Notes: generated from the letters alone by a model not told the origin. 64,000 nucleotides of DNA from Oikopleura dioica (GCA_907165135.1 OU015569.1:8866501-8930500), one strand, 5' to 3'. Numbered from the stretch's first letter, positions 21,649 to 34,400 are shown. Made by a program: numbers and translations.

Positions 21649-23132
21649 ATGAAATATCTATTATGTATACTATTCATATCTCCTGCTTGTGGACTTTCTA
21701 TAAACACTAGAATTTTCGGCGGAGAAAAAGTCGAAGATGAACCAGGAGAAAGAGGGAGATTTCATCATCTTGCTCTTCTTCGTTTCAGCAATAGCATTTG
21801 TTCTGGCGTCTTCATTGAAGAGGATTGGATTCTTACAGCGGCGCACTGTCAACCCATTTTGCAATCAACAACGATTTTTGCTGGCCCGACGACGAATTTT
21901 ACGTCGGCGTATGAATACCGCCCGATTAAAGTCATTCCACATCCCGACTTCAACGAGACTGATCTTAATAATGATATTTCACTTGTAAAAGTCGAGTCCG
22001 TAAATTTGTCTGAGTTGAGCAATGATTTCCCGCTTTCGCCTGTTTTTCCGAAGACTGGAGACTTGTTGAAACAGAGCTCTTGCTACGTGGCTGGCTACGG
22101 ACATACATCAGAGGAGCCCCATGTAATTGACGGGAGCCTGTATTTTGCAAACTTACCGCTCGTAGATGAAACAACCTGCAAAGAACATAACTCTCAAATA
22201 GAGAGCTTTTACGGTACCATCGAATATGAAAATCGTGTTTGCGCTGGTGAAATTGGAAAAACAGACTCTTGCACGGGCGATTCAGGAGGGCCACTCATTT
22301 GTTCGACTGACAACAACGAGGAATTCGTCGTTGGAGTCACTTCTTTTGGACCTATGCCTTGTGGAACTGGATACGGTGTCTACGCAAAAGTATCTCAATA
22401 TTCGAAATGGATAGATTCTGTGGTAAATATTGAAGAAGAATGCTGCCGAACACTTAAGATTTCTTCTAGATTTCCTGGTAAATAAGAAAATTACTTTACT
22501 CTTCATTTGACAATTTTTAAGAGCTAAATGGAGTTTATGAAGTCTCAGAAAACGGCGATATCTTCAATCAAACAGAAAGCGGTGCTTTTGTCCAAAGAGC
22601 AGAATACTTAGACCGTTCTTACTGGCTTTTCTTCAACACTGAAAATAGATCGACATCAACGACTAGGATACGAACAAATGACTCTTTCCAAAACGCGAAT
22701 AGCACATGTATTCTTAAAGAAGATGAGTATGTGAGTGAAAGCGGATCATTTGACTATCAAACTGGAGAAATCTCTGATACATGGACGGCAGACGACGGAT
22801 CTATCTCACTTACATGCTTAGAGAGCGATCCAACAACCACAGTTCAAGGTAACGTGAAAACAACAACTCAATCTGTTCCTCCAATTGCAACAGAAAAAAC
22901 TCGTCAAGAAAAAAATTCTACTCATGCAGTTGTTGAGTCAAGTACGAGCTCATCAAGAGTCTTGGAAACAACTACTAGGCCAGAAACGAACTCAGAATCA
23001 ACTTCAGAATCAACTACAGCGCAAACATTTGTGTCTACTACAGTTTTAAAATCCACGACATCAACAACGAAATCATCCGCATCCCCCTGTTTTTATTTTG
23101 CTTTCCTCATCGTTCTTTGCATTATTATTTGA
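21649..23132 (+). CDS. trypsin-like serine protease with mucin-like stalk and C-terminal membrane anchor
   Basis: Two exons (21649-22477, 22522-23132) give 480 codons (479 aa). After a signal peptide (MKYLLCILFISPACG) a short propeptide ends at NTR|IFGG, the activation site. The catalytic triad is visible: His in TAAHC, Asp in NNDISLVKV, Ser in DSCTGDSGGPL. The Asp six residues before that Ser predicts cleavage after Lys/Arg. Beyond the S1 domain comes about 115 residues of unrecognised sequence (ELNGVYEVSENGD...). It is followed by an 80-residue Ser/Thr-rich stalk (STSSSRVLETTTRPETNSE) and a terminal hydrophobic run, FYFAFLIVLCIII, with no basic tail. That end suits a GPI signal or short membrane anchor. 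An upstream ATG at 21598 in frame would weaken the signal peptide, so I prefer 21649. Confidence 0.9.
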
Positions 23133-24087
23133 TCAAACTGCAATTAAACTATTTATTTTGAGAAAGTACATTTTTAAAAAGAGTTTTTCAGACAGTTAGC
23201 CAGGAAAGAGATTCATAGATCTCGTCATTATACTATTTTAAAAATAGATCGCTGTCATCATAAGACCGAGTTAAACTGACAATTTAAGTCTCTTCGTCGA
23301 CTTTTATTTCACCAATTGACTGGAGAACGTCACAATGGATTTTATGCTCTCAAATTACTGTAATGATTATTTGATTAGACGTCGGAAATTTCGAACGTCT
23401 ATTTCATCAACACTCGGCGAAAGTCATGGGAGTGGCGCATCGTCTTTCTAACTCTATCGACCGCGATTCACGCAGGAAGAAATCAACGAAGAGAATCCAC
23501 TAAGTGTTCAAAGATTACAGCATTTTGAAGTTTTGAAAATGAAAAGCGTGAAGGTTTAAGTGTGTCTTATCAAAATATTCACACGCGGTGTAAGAGGTGA
23601 TGCTAGGCGTTTACAATGTTACCCAGATTCAAAGGGCATCACCTTTAGGATCGAAATGGCATTTGGTGCGCATGACCTGTTTTATCTGAATTTCTATTGT
23701 TGGTCGTTTAGGCAATTGGTGGGTTTTCTGATTTTACACGGCCGCTTGAAAACATAATTTCCTCACGTTAAGAAGTCAAGAAATTAGGTGTCATTTGAGG
23801 TTAGAATTTGATAAAGGAATTCTTCACGGTTAAATGAAATGATTCGAGACAAGAGAGAGGAACTCCACTATCGGTTATGGACTGGAGTAACTGTATTGTG
23901 GCAGGCATCGGTTTGATAGCGTATGTGAGAGGTGAAATCGTTGCTTTAGCTCAAGTGAGGGCTTTCAGAAAACGTTGAACAGCTTGGGCAGTTGTCATTT
24001 CTGCCGCGTGTTTCGCTCGTACAGCTTATCAAGCGTTTCTAATAAAAATCTTGTTTTTCTTTCAGAAAGCCTCAAAAATATCACCAC
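23133..24087. other. intergenic, about 950 bp
   Basis: The first part follows the protease stop and is AT-rich. A 65-codon frame at 23560-23757 (+) has no recognisable motif. Nothing else is supported. Confidence 0.35.
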
Positions 24088-24402
24088 TCATGCTTGAGCT
24101 CCTCAATTCAAAAGTTCGTTTTTCATTTTGAAAATTAAATTTAAATTTTGCCAAAGAAGAATTATAAGTGACGACTCACCATCTAGTCCAACGATAACTT
24201 CTTCCTCATCAGAGAGTTCTTCTACAAGGTCACAGACAACTTCGCCAGTCTCCAAGGAGTCTTCTACTAAGAGTTTACACCCAGCCACTTGAACATGACT
24301 TTGGGGAATCGATCCGCGAGCTCGGAATTTTCGCCCAATTGTTGCTACAAGCGTGAAATTTGCGGAATTTTAAGAAAATAGACGTCTAAGTGGCGCATCC
24401 AT
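24088..24402 (-). CDS. 64-aa acidic-tailed protein, function unknown
   Basis: Three exons, 24384-24402, 24180-24344 and 24088-24098, with introns of 39 and 81 bp (GT-AG), give exactly 65 codons. The protein begins MDAPLRPTIGRKFRARGS, has a Val/Leu-rich middle (HVQVAGCKLLVED) and ends in an acidic stretch (DLVEELSDEEEVIVGLDAQA). No signal peptide or membrane segment. Its start lies only 54 bp below the stop of the upstream same-strand gene, the spacing expected of operon partners in larvaceans. I do not recognise it. Confidence 0.55.
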
Positions 24403-24456
24403 GGAATCACTTCCGCAATGTCTAAATTCAGAGAAGAGATTTATGCTAATTAATTT

Positions 24457-24946
24457 TTAAGCGATAGAAGGTCTTTCATCAAGAGAACGTGGTTTAACCG
24501 CTGAAAGCTGTTTGATGGGAACTCTTTCCTGACGTTTTGGGGGCTTGCCAGTTTGGTTTCGGAGCGATTATAGAGTAGGAATCTCGCTAAAATGAATATG
24601 GTTAAAATGCAGTTGGACTCCAGGTTCATTCGGAAAGCCGAGATTAAACTCGCTATAAAAGCCAAATCTACCGCTGACAATGAGCACGCGTTCGAAATGT
24701 GAGCTCTGAGTGGAAATTTAGCAGCTTCAGCTGCAAGATTGCGCTGATTTAGCGAGCGTCTATTACCCATTATTACAGTCTTATTGACAATGCCGTTTTC
24801 GAGACGCCTCGTCTGATCAACTCAATTTGAACCTGTTTTAACATTCCAGCGGCCACTACAGAGTCGGCTTGGATTGGAGTAGCGAACTGCTTTTTGTCAC
24901 GCTGCTTATAAGCTTCTTCGTACAAACTGCTGTTTCTTTTCGTAAT
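24457..24946 (-). CDS. unrecognised protein, upstream partner of the 64-aa gene
   Basis: The clearest exon (about 24800-24946) reads ITKRNSSLYEEAYKQRDK, then AAGMLKQVQIELIRRGVSK, entered through a TTTCAG acceptor. It appears to splice in phase to AILQLKLLNFHSELTFR. The 3' part reads EFNLGFPNEPG and, after an 81-bp GT-AG intron, a basic tail (PPKRQERVPIKQLSAVK) ending at 24457. One join (near 24660) would need an intron of only 19 bp, so that junction is unresolved. The 5' exons were not found. No family recognised. Confidence 0.45.
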
Positions 24947-25659
24947 CTGAAACTATCTGTTAGGGCTTTTTCAACGTGAGCATGATAAATTATGATATCG
25001 TTTTTGCTTTGAAATGTGATTATTTTGCGCATCGCCAATTATGTATATTCTAGTGTTGCACTTATTATGAGTTTATAAGGTTCTTGAATTAGAAAGTCGG
25101 AGATCAAAAAGGAAATCGTCTAATGTTAAGGCTCTCTTGATAGGGAAGACCTTTTGCCGCGTGAGATGAGCTCCTTTCTAAAAAGGCCATCTGATTTGTG
25201 CCACTGGTCTAAACTTTGAGCGGATCCCGTTTTTAGCGGAACGTCCCTGCAAGTGTTTTTCCATAAGTATAGGCGTGCTCAACGAGAAGTGAATAACAGT
25301 ATCCCCCGCCTGCGGAATAGCTTCACTTGCGCATTTCAAGAATTCTAACTCTCAAGACGCCTCCTCTAAAACACAGCCTTTTTGACATCTAATGATTGTC
25401 GCCTAAAATATTTATATCACAATTGAGACATAAAAGTACGTGTGCTCCACTATTTGTGCAGACAACAATACCTAGGAAGTACTAATACATGAAGTTTTCC
25501 GTTAGAAAACTGCCTGGAACATGCTTTTAATTGGCCACAAATTAAAAGTTACCTCGTTGAATTTATTTGCAAACTTCGGCGAGGAGCCTTCGCCTTTTCG
25601 TTTTTGAATCGTCTCGTCAAAGTTTTTAATCTTTTGTTAATTGTTTTTTTTTTATTAAG
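24947..25659. other. spacer between minus-strand genes
   Basis: No clear exon. It may contain 5' exons of the gene ending at 24457. A minus-strand AATAAA (25651-25656) sits at the zinc-finger gene's 3' end. Confidence 0.3.
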
Positions 25660-27690
25660 TTAAACCTGTTCCTGACTGTATTTACGGTAGTCGATTTCCC
25701 AATCAGGTGGCTGAAAAGATAAAGAACTGTGTTTAAAAGTTTGGAATCACCATCTCGCTAAGGACAGGAACTTCGTTTTGCCACGTTTTGTTGAGATCGC
25801 TGTTGATATGTTCCAAAGCGAAAACAAGCTTCTTCGGGATTTGGCGCTCTATCAAAAAGTTATCGGTACTCGGAATAGACTTAGTCAACTTACCTAGGGT
25901 CTTTTTCCTGAATTGCTTATCGTGTGGCTTTTACGGCTTCATTATAATAGTTACTTTGATCGACTATATCATTAAAACCGAGTCCTTTCCAAGATAGTGA
26001 TCTCTTGCCTGTCCTCGCGACGTAAACTCGCAGTTACATGTGGGACAATACTCGTATATTTTGCGTGCATGCAGTTCATCAACTATTGACTTTTGCATCG
26101 CGGTCTTTTTTTGGGCACATAACTTGCTTCCCTTGGAGCCTAAAGATTTCTTTACTCACTTTTGCATGAAAAATGCTCTACCTGGCGGTGGAAGTTGCCA
26201 TAAAGCACTTCCAGCGTCCACTAACTGCTGGATTTCACTTCTCAGATGGCCGGTGTTCTTGAAGTGTTCCACATTTTTGAGGTGTTTCTTTCCTTATTGA
26301 TTGTTTTTTCATTAATAAGCTATTCTAGCTGATCTCCAGCTAACTAAGGGCCAAAGCAAGAAGCCAAACACGTTATGCAGCTTGAGTGCGGTCACATAGT
26401 AGTTACTTCAAAAACATTAGAAAAAACCATTTTCCCATGGAGTGACTGCCGAATTGGTTCATATTTGGAGTCGGGATGTTGCAAAATCTGCAGACTCGTC
26501 TTGTATCGTCCCACTTGAAGTTGCCATTTGGAAGAATTGGCAGGTGATTTTTCTTAAAAATGTGTCACGCATTTTGGCGAGAATTTTTTTTTATTTCCGA
26601 AACAATAAGAAGTCTATTCCAAAGTTTTTTTGTCGCTGTTTCCGGTCTGTTAAATTCCTCGGAGATAGACTCACGTTCCGTGGTTAACAGAATGCGGCTG
26701 TTCTAGTGATGATGAACTGCGGATATTTGAAATAAGCAAATAGACACTTGATGATAACAGTAGCCACTCTCTTTGGAGCGGTTATCTACAGTGCCGAACG
26801 TACTTGCGTGATCAGGATTTGGCGATTCGGATCGGTTGTGCTCACCGTTTGTGGTGACGCCGGAGGTGGATAAGCAGCCACTTGAGGAGAGAAGTCGCCA
26901 CCTGCTTAGGTAAAGTTCAAAAATACATTTTAACAACGTGGTGCTCGGAATCGCCGAGACTCCTCGACTTCTAATAAACGATGAATATAATATCCGCGAG
27001 CACCTTACATTCTTGCTCAAGAAATTTACCTCTTGTCCCCGATGGCCTTGGCCGGGGAGGATTATTCAAACTCATTGGCTTTGGCATATTTTTCAGCGCA
27101 GGCTGGTTTCCTTTTGATTCACCTGAATCTGAACCTTAAAATCGTGTACGGCCACCTGTTACAGCCGAGCGAAGACGGTTTAGAAGGACGGAGCGGTAAA
27201 ACACAAACATCACGAACAGTACCTGGCGGCTGAGAAATCGGACTACAAGGTAAAAACGTGCTCGAAGATGGCGCAGGCGTCTTTGACAGATTAGCTTGTC
27301 TCGGTGCAGATGGGTCGCTGTCTCCTAAAAAAACCGACATAGCCAGCTAGGATGCTGATCAAAGGTTATTGGTCAAGTGCGAGATTTCTTGGACCGCTCA
27401 AGTCAGATTTCTAAATTGAAAAAATATCTAGGAAATTCCAAACACTGTCCAGTAAAGAATTTTGCGGCTTCATAATCAGAAACTTTGAGGAATCGAGCTA
27501 GATGCAGTCATCCCTCGCTCGAAATTCAGCTTTACTTTCCTCAACCATCCTGGTCCTTGATGCATTCTGCGGTCAGTGTTTCTCTCGGAGAATAACTGCA
27601 GTTCTGTCTGCTAGAAACCGTCGACTCCAACTTACTTGTGGCCTTCTTTTCTGGGGCTGCTTTTGGTCTGAAGGTTTTCAAAAAGGACAT
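25660..27690 (-). CDS. zinc-finger protein with U1/matrin-type C2H2 fingers
   Basis: Two fingers of the U1/JAZ (dsRNA-binding) type are readable on separate exons: CRFCNIPTPNMNQFGSHSMGK (near 26450-26530) and CPTCNCEFTSRGQARDHYLGK. The second continues, only if intron 25928-25984 (GA...AG) is removed, into PHDKQFRKK, recreating the family consensus HxxGKxHxKxxxK. The 3' exons 25894-25927, 25751-25848 and 25660-25710 are in phase and end PPDWEIDYRKYSQEQV. The N-terminal region is Pro/Ser-rich (PQVAAYPPPASPQT; SKTPAPSSSTF). A basic start exon is MSFLKTFRPKAAPEKK with ATG at 27690, though the frame is open further upstream. Exons between 26,600 and 27,600 and the donor after finger 1 are unresolved. 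Binding of structured RNA is the family's usual role; here it is inference. Confidence 0.65.
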
Positions 27691-28599
27691 TAGCTCGTGA
27701 TGACGGACTCCCGGAAAAGAATTAGCGCCTCTTTTTGAAGTTCCCTTGATTGAAAATTTTAATGAAATAGCATACAAAATCATCATAGCATTTGCTTACA
27801 CTTTACGCGTGAATCTTTGGGTGATGAAAAATAAAAAAACTGCGTTGCCGAACTTATTCCTTTGAATAACTGAGCGAATATAGCCTGTATGGAGACACAT
27901 TTTCTTCGCCATGATTTTAGTATGTACGGAGTCAAATGCTGCTTTATTGTCGAATTCTTAATCGAAAATTAAAAATATCGAGTTCGGCATATTCGAGATA
28001 TTTGTCTAATCCGGCTCTGTTATGGATTAGAAAGCAAACCCTTGCATTACCTAGCGTCGCTTCGAGATCCTCAGGGTTCATATTACGGTCTTGAAAAGGT
28101 GTTCTCAGAAATTTAATTCATAGCAGAAAAATGCATTCCTACTGAAACACCATCCTATGCTGAATCTTATCGCACTTGCCTGCTGGAAGCACTCAATCAA
28201 TTGCTTTACTGTACAATCCCTTGTAATGCCTTAATTGTGATGGTTACTTATCGACTGTAATACAGTATTCATTTTCACCTGCTACTAATAAATATGCGCC
28301 AGGCGGACTTGGCGTGCTAATAGATGATAAACTCTCCGTCGACATTCTGAAAGAATCAGAATCAGACAAGGAACATCGAAGTATGAGTGTATTTGCAAAG
28401 TATCAGGAAATGGGATAAAAGCGAAGCAGAATTTATTAACAGAAACTGGGTATCTTTCTAACTTAGAACAAAATATTATTTACTTAAAAGAAGTTTGAGG
28501 ACTAAATTGTGATTAGCCACGAATTGAATTCACTGAAGAACTGGTATTTTTACAGGACGAGGACATGATGATTTTCGCAAGAATAGATGCTCTCACTGA
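27691..28599. other. intergenic, about 900 bp
   Basis: AT-rich, no gene supported. It may include the zinc-finger gene's promoter at the left edge. Confidence 0.3.
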
Positions 28600-29126
28600 C
28601 TAGCCACGAGCGAAATTAAAGTTACTGTTGACGGCGTACCAACCAGCTGTATCACAGTATTCGTCATAGCTGGAGTGATACTTGACTCTGGTATACTCCG
28701 AGAGTTGTTTGAGGGTGTTGCATACGATTTGCTTTTGAGGATACTCGAGAGCGAGGCCGCTCAGCTGGGAATCGAACTTTTCGGCTGTTAGACGCGAAGA
28801 GAGCACTGGGTCCTCACAAGTGCAATCGGTGTTGCTGTCGGCAATGCAGCGATCATTTCCATTTTTAAAGCAGTTCCATGGGCTCCAGCCGCCTTCTTCT
28901 TGTTCCTTCGCGGCGAAGACGCGGAGAGGGGAGAAGTGGTGGCAAGGCGAGGTTTTTGACGTTTTATCACATTTGTCGCCCCAGAATTTTGTGCAAAGCA
29001 GCTTCGTCGATCTAGCAACGTTTCCTTGCGGATTCCAAAGTGCAGTTAAGCAAGCGTTGCATCGCTTGGGAGTCGGACACACGCCTCGATAGCAGCAGAG
29101 CTTGCCAACGGCCAGCCCAATGAGTA
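28600..29126 (-). CDS. secreted cysteine-rich protein, 5' end unresolved
   Basis: A continuous frame from 29126 to a TAG at 28600 encodes a hydrophobic segment (VLIGLAVGKLCC) that looks like the end of a signal peptide. It is followed by about 160 residues with many Cys: CYRGVCPTPKRCNACL, WGDKCDKTSKTSPCHH, WSPWNCFKNGNDRCIADS, DCTCEDP, and three more before the end. The first exon, with the start codon, was not found; the acceptor CTAG at 29127-29130 is my best boundary. Apart from a WSPW string like that of thrombospondin repeats, I recognise no domain; the Cys spacing does not fit a full TSP1 repeat. Confidence 0.55.
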
Positions 29127-30985
29127 CTAGAATCGCAATGTTAGTCAGGTGGACTCTATCATGACTGTTTTGTCTGAATCTGCGTTGATTCTTGCGATTG
29201 ACCAGTGATAATGGAAAGACCTAAACGAGCCGTCTTAACGTTAGACGAAAAGAGCATGCCAGATATCACTCATTAGCGACATCATGATGATAAGTTTATC
29301 AAACTAATGGCGTTCAATTAGGCCAAGCATATTACTTGAGGCCGCGATAGGCCACATTCCTTCGATAATGAGAAGACTTTAATTTCTCAGAAAGTTTCTA
29401 TCACTTGTTTTTATTAATTCCGCGACAAAAGTTGCAAGATTTGTAAGCAATCTTCGAAAGAAACCCATCTCACCAGAAAAAATGCTTGGCATTTTCAAGT
29501 AAACAAAATCTAGGCTAGACCCAGTCAAATGAGCTGGAATGGTGTTTTTGAATCGATTATCGAAGCCAGGAGTAGTCACTTTAGCCAACACATAAAGGTC
29601 AGCCTGGTAGCATTCCAACTACCGGAGCCAAGAAAACGTTCCCGATCCAAATTCTGACGAACGAGCTTTTTTAAGGCTATCGTGAATGAGTTTGAAGATC
29701 AATACTTAATTCGGAACAAGAATTTTAGCCCTGATGGATTTAGAAGTGAGGCAATTGTGGTCGCTGACCACGGAATACCCTCAAGAATGCGCGAAATATG
29801 CTTCATTCTTATTTTCCGCAGGTATTAGATTACATCGCTTAGGAAAAATAGGAAGAACATACATTATCTAAAAAAGGAGATCTGGGCAAAATGAGATGAC
29901 CACTACTAGTAGAACCGAAGCCTATTAATGGATCCAGTTCTATATGCTTAGTTGAACTCTTGTGGTACTTTTGTCGCTTATCTAGCGACATGTTAAGGCG
30001 ATTAATTCGTGGCAACGCAAAACCACAAAATTCCTTAAATCATAAAAACCGCCAGTGACTTACGGATTATTGAGCTCGAGGCACGCATTGGGTTTATTTT
30101 TCTGTATCGCTAGGAGAAGCGCGTGAAGGTTACAATCGGAAGCTGGTGTGTGTGGAATTTTCAAAGCCGATGATTTGCCTCTAAGAGAGGGAATGGGGTC
30201 CCTTATAAACAGCAGTGACTGCGATAATTGGACGAAACCGAAGAAACTCGTAGAGGTTTCTCGAGGGCGCCCACCAGAGGGGGACGTGTTCCAAATCATA
30301 GTTAAACACTTGATCATTGGACTTAAACCACATACTTTTCGGCAAACAAAAACATTCCAATCAACATTTTAATTGATAGTTGACTAACGTGCGTCAATGA
30401 AGACCAGCTGTAATATATAATCGAGTCAATCAAAGCTTGTCCTCCTCTAAGAACGCATTTAACCCTCAGAATTCTGATCAAAGTTTTCCCCCTCAAAATT
30501 TGTTTTATGACAAGGACAATCGCGAAAATGTAAAATTCATAATTATGACGGCAGTTGCGAGTAGAAGTTAGCTGTTTCTTATTCTCTAAAGAGATATAAA
30601 CTTGTCACTTTCTGTCTGGACGGGAGGCGGAAGGAAGTCAAATGTGGAAAGTCAAATTAGCGGTGGCCAAAGCATGGTGGGCTTTAGTGGCTTTCGTAAG
30701 TCATTCAAAAAAGTCATTTTCTGATCTATAAAATTGATCTACCAAAACAAATCTAAATCGAACTCAGAGAACACAAATTATTACCTTTTCATAAATTCGT
30801 GTAATTATAAATCAAACTATGTTAAACTGGGGAATACTATTTCTGGCGGACTCCTTCCTCATAGACATAATTTGTCTGAATTTTCATCAATTCTATTTAA
30901 TACTTTGAATAACTTCTAAAGACTGCGGAGCGTCTACCGCAGATAGACTGCTAGATCGTCGGAATAGAAATATTTTTAAACGGAT
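29127..30985. other. gene-poor stretch with weak coding traces
   Basis: A minus-strand frame at 29379-29618 (VTTPGFDNRFKNTIPAH) and a plus-strand frame at 30148-30372 (DDLPLREGMGSLINS) have protein-like composition but no start, splice or family support. At 30642 a plus-strand ATG opens a short hydrophobic frame (MWKVKLAVAKAWWALVAF) with a GT donor after it; it may be the first exon of the gene at 31.0 kb. Confidence 0.3.
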
Positions 30986-31498
30986 TTGGTCATCGCTCAC
31001 GGAAAAAACGTCAGCAGAAATGATCTTGTCAGAGCTGTCACGAGTATGGGCTATACGTCTGTCAGGGGATTAGAAAAGTACTGCGAGTGGCGTTCCCGAA
31101 CCTTCAAGGGCGTCATGTCCCTCTCCGAGGGTTCAAGGAGTTCGAGCGTGACACAGCGCTCTTTGGATTTCGATGAACTTGTTGCTTTGCAAGGAGATGG
31201 CTTTGACGACTAGTTTTATTCGGAATAGAGTCTCTTCGGGATATAGCGATATTTCCAGAATTAGAGGTCGCTCATATTTGAGATACTTATTGATAAACTT
31301 GATTGGCCTCTTAGCCATCGAGAAGACATTGCTGCTTGGGTTAAGAGGCACAAGAGTCTCAAGAGGCTCAATCCAGCTGCTGTTAATAAATCGCTCTCGT
31401 CTGGAATGGCGAGAGTTAAAGAAAGTGAGGAATTTCGAGTTGCCCGAGTCAACACTAAACGCCCTTCACTTTTTCGGTATTCCATAAATTTAGGATAA
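30986..31498 (+). CDS. unrecognised basic protein, 5' end unresolved
   Basis: Exon 30986 to about 31172 reads SRNDLVRAVTSMGYTSVRGL, then GSRSSSVTQRSLDFDEL. A GT-AG intron of about 85 bp joins it in phase to RSLIFEILIDKLDWPLSHRE, then KRHKSLKRLNPAAVNKSL, then KRPSLFRYSINLG before the stop at 31496-31498. The C-terminal 80 residues are basic and helical, reminiscent of a small winged-helix or DNA-binding domain, but I cannot name one. No AG acceptor precedes the first exon in frame, so the true start may be the internal ATG at 31046. Confidence 0.45.
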
Positions 31499-34400
31499 CT
31501 TTGTGGACAATCCTTGTTCATAATTATAGACACCAACTTCGATAACAATTACAAAAACTATGGCACTTAATTTTTTAATCAAATGAGAACTTAATTTCAA
31601 GAAAGTCATTGATAATGAAATGTGTGCTCATGTGATGTGATTATCTCGAAAACAATATTAACTTGGAGTGGTAAGGGCCGACGTCAATTTTCGGATATCC
31701 AAGTTGATCCGAGGTCCAGTCCACTCCCAATCACCACTCATTGAATTACACTACAGGAGAAATTTTATACCATCTTGTTAGATAAGCGTCCCCAGAAATA
31801 CTCTTTTTAATATCTAGGGTTCAACTGATCCACCGCGTAACATTATCGCCAAAATGACCGTGACCTGGACATGTGTTATGGAAATGCGTAAACGTGGATC
31901 AATCTTTTTCTGAGTCCGTTTTCGCGAATCCCGCTGGCTCCTTCAATGTTATCTCCAATGCGGCGATAACTGAGCTAGTCCGTAAATGTTCGACTGTTAC
32001 TCGTTTCTCGCAACTTTACGCGCCTTGTACTCGAGTCAGTGAAACCATGTCATTTTTTGATAGTAACGTGTGGAGTTTATTTCGATCGAATCTTGCCATT
32101 CGTCGTTGAACACGAATGTTTTGCCGCCGATCATACCACAGCGAACATCTCTAACACCGTTTTACAGGAATGATGTTTACTATATTCTAGCTCTCGGGCG
32201 GTTTGTTGCAAGGTGGAACAGAAAAAGTTCACTTCCATCAGCATATTCGAAAAGATATTTGCTAAAAGGACCAGCCTAAGTCAGCAACTGACGAACTTTG
32301 TAGAAGCGGAGTGCAGTTAACGAACTTCACGCGCAACAGCTTGCTGAGCTCACGCTGCAGCACGTTGTCCGTCGAACACGTCACTTAGTTTGGGTATTCG
32401 TTCATTCCTCAACGAGAATTTTCGACCGGGCTCTCCCTTTTTACATGTATTCTTACTCCCGTAAGTAACTGTAAAGATTCGGGTCTTCTAAAAGAGTCTG
32501 TTATCCACTTCTTGAATTCTCTGTTATTAAAGCATCTGTTTCGGAAAGAATAAACCGAATCGAACTCTCAAATGTAAACACGAGGCTGGACCAGGCAACT
32601 ACTACTTGAAAGGGTTGAATTATCTTTAAATTTTAAGTTTCAGCCTTCTTTAAAAATAAACCTGTACTTATCTACCCACTTGGCATAAACACTCGCGCGG
32701 TGTATAAATTACAGTGGTCGATCTAGACAGAAATTTGGGAATTGCAGATACCCTTTCAGCTCTCAATAAAACAAGTTTAGTTGCAGTAAATCATCAAGTT
32801 CAAAAGTAGAGGTCAAATCGTGGTCAATAAGTGATCGACAGCTACTATATAAGTTACAATGAAAAATACTGAGTATCTACTAAAGATCGCGTCTTTCAGC
32901 GAGAAAGTAATCACGTCTTTGCTTGCTCACATTTCAATAAATGTGATGTCGAAGTTGACGTTGTGGCGTCAAAAGAAACGGCACGTTCTGTTAGTAGTGG
33001 AAGCGCAGAAGATTAGATACTCCTCGTATTTGAAAGTTCACTCGGTAGAGTCCACTAATCAGCGAACATAGGCAGATAGCACGTCGGATTTGGGCCATTC
33101 AAAAGAACCCCGAAACGACACTCTTTAGAAAAGATAGCGACTATTCCAAGAGTTAATCTGATCGTGGGGCTCACTACAGTGCTTTAATAATACTACAAAT
33201 TGGCTCGAGCCGAGTTGAACTTTGAACGGCGGCAAATTGAGTTTTATCAAGAATTTCAGCATATCGCAATAACAAAGTTATGCTGATTAACGTTTATAAC
33301 GAGATCTGAGAGAGTTAAAGGCTTGATTCGATTATTCAAAACCCAATTTGAAATACACTGAGCACGTTGAACTGCGCTTGTCTCAAGTTCGGTACTATTT
33401 AGGTGACCTTTAGCGACTGGATTGGCGCGCTTTTTACGTGGTGCTGCTGGAAAGCCGCGTGCTAGAATGGAGAACAACTCTCAGCAGCGAAGTTCATTCG
33501 CGTGTGGAATATTTATTGCTAATTATTGTGCCATGAAACAAGATCTATTGGCTCGTCTTAGTCAAAAACACTTCCCTGGACTAAAATATAAGGCAGCGAT
33601 TAGAAACTATGTAAGTGATATCCTCTTGCTAGCTATAGAAAATACTGTGGAAAACTTGTGGAAAACCAAACTTTCTTCAATAAAAATTGAGTGTCTCATG
33701 CCAGAAACCTTGATGCAAAAATCCGAGTATCTTATCGAATAAAAACATTGGACGGAAGATATTTTTGGACAGAACTGACACTTACTGTCAACAACTGGTC
33801 CGATTTCGGTCTGAAGTTGCGTACCTGAGACTTTTCAGAAATCGAGCTTGCAGATTTTTTCCATCTGCAGCAAAAAGTTGTCGAACAAACTTTCGTTAAC
33901 ATAGTGATAAGGAGCGTAGCTTGTATGAATCTTTTGACTTCTGGTTTATTTTGGCTTGAGTCCGGGAACTCATTCCGTAGCGAGTTATCTCATTTTCTCC
34001 GCCCAAATGGCAGTTTGTTCCTTTCATAAATGAACCTTCAAATGCTCAAATTAATTATACCTTCAATAAGACTAATTGTTTTGTAGAAAATTATGGCATG
34101 TTAAAACGATGTTATATTCCAGCCGGGAATTTTGATAACAAGAACCCTCCGAGTAAGAACAAGATACAATGGTACAATAAATATCAACCTTGATTGATTA
34201 GAAGGTAACCGGCTTGTTGTGTTAGAGCACTGCAATATAGAGTTCTGGAGATTGATGGGTTTTATGTCAGCGGACGATTTACACAACAAATTGTAACGGA
34301 ATTACGCCTTGGCCGTTCTGAATTAATCCACACCGATGTTGATATAAATATGTGAAAGGTGTGCCATTTAAAGTCTTAAGCTTCAGAACCCAGAACCGTT

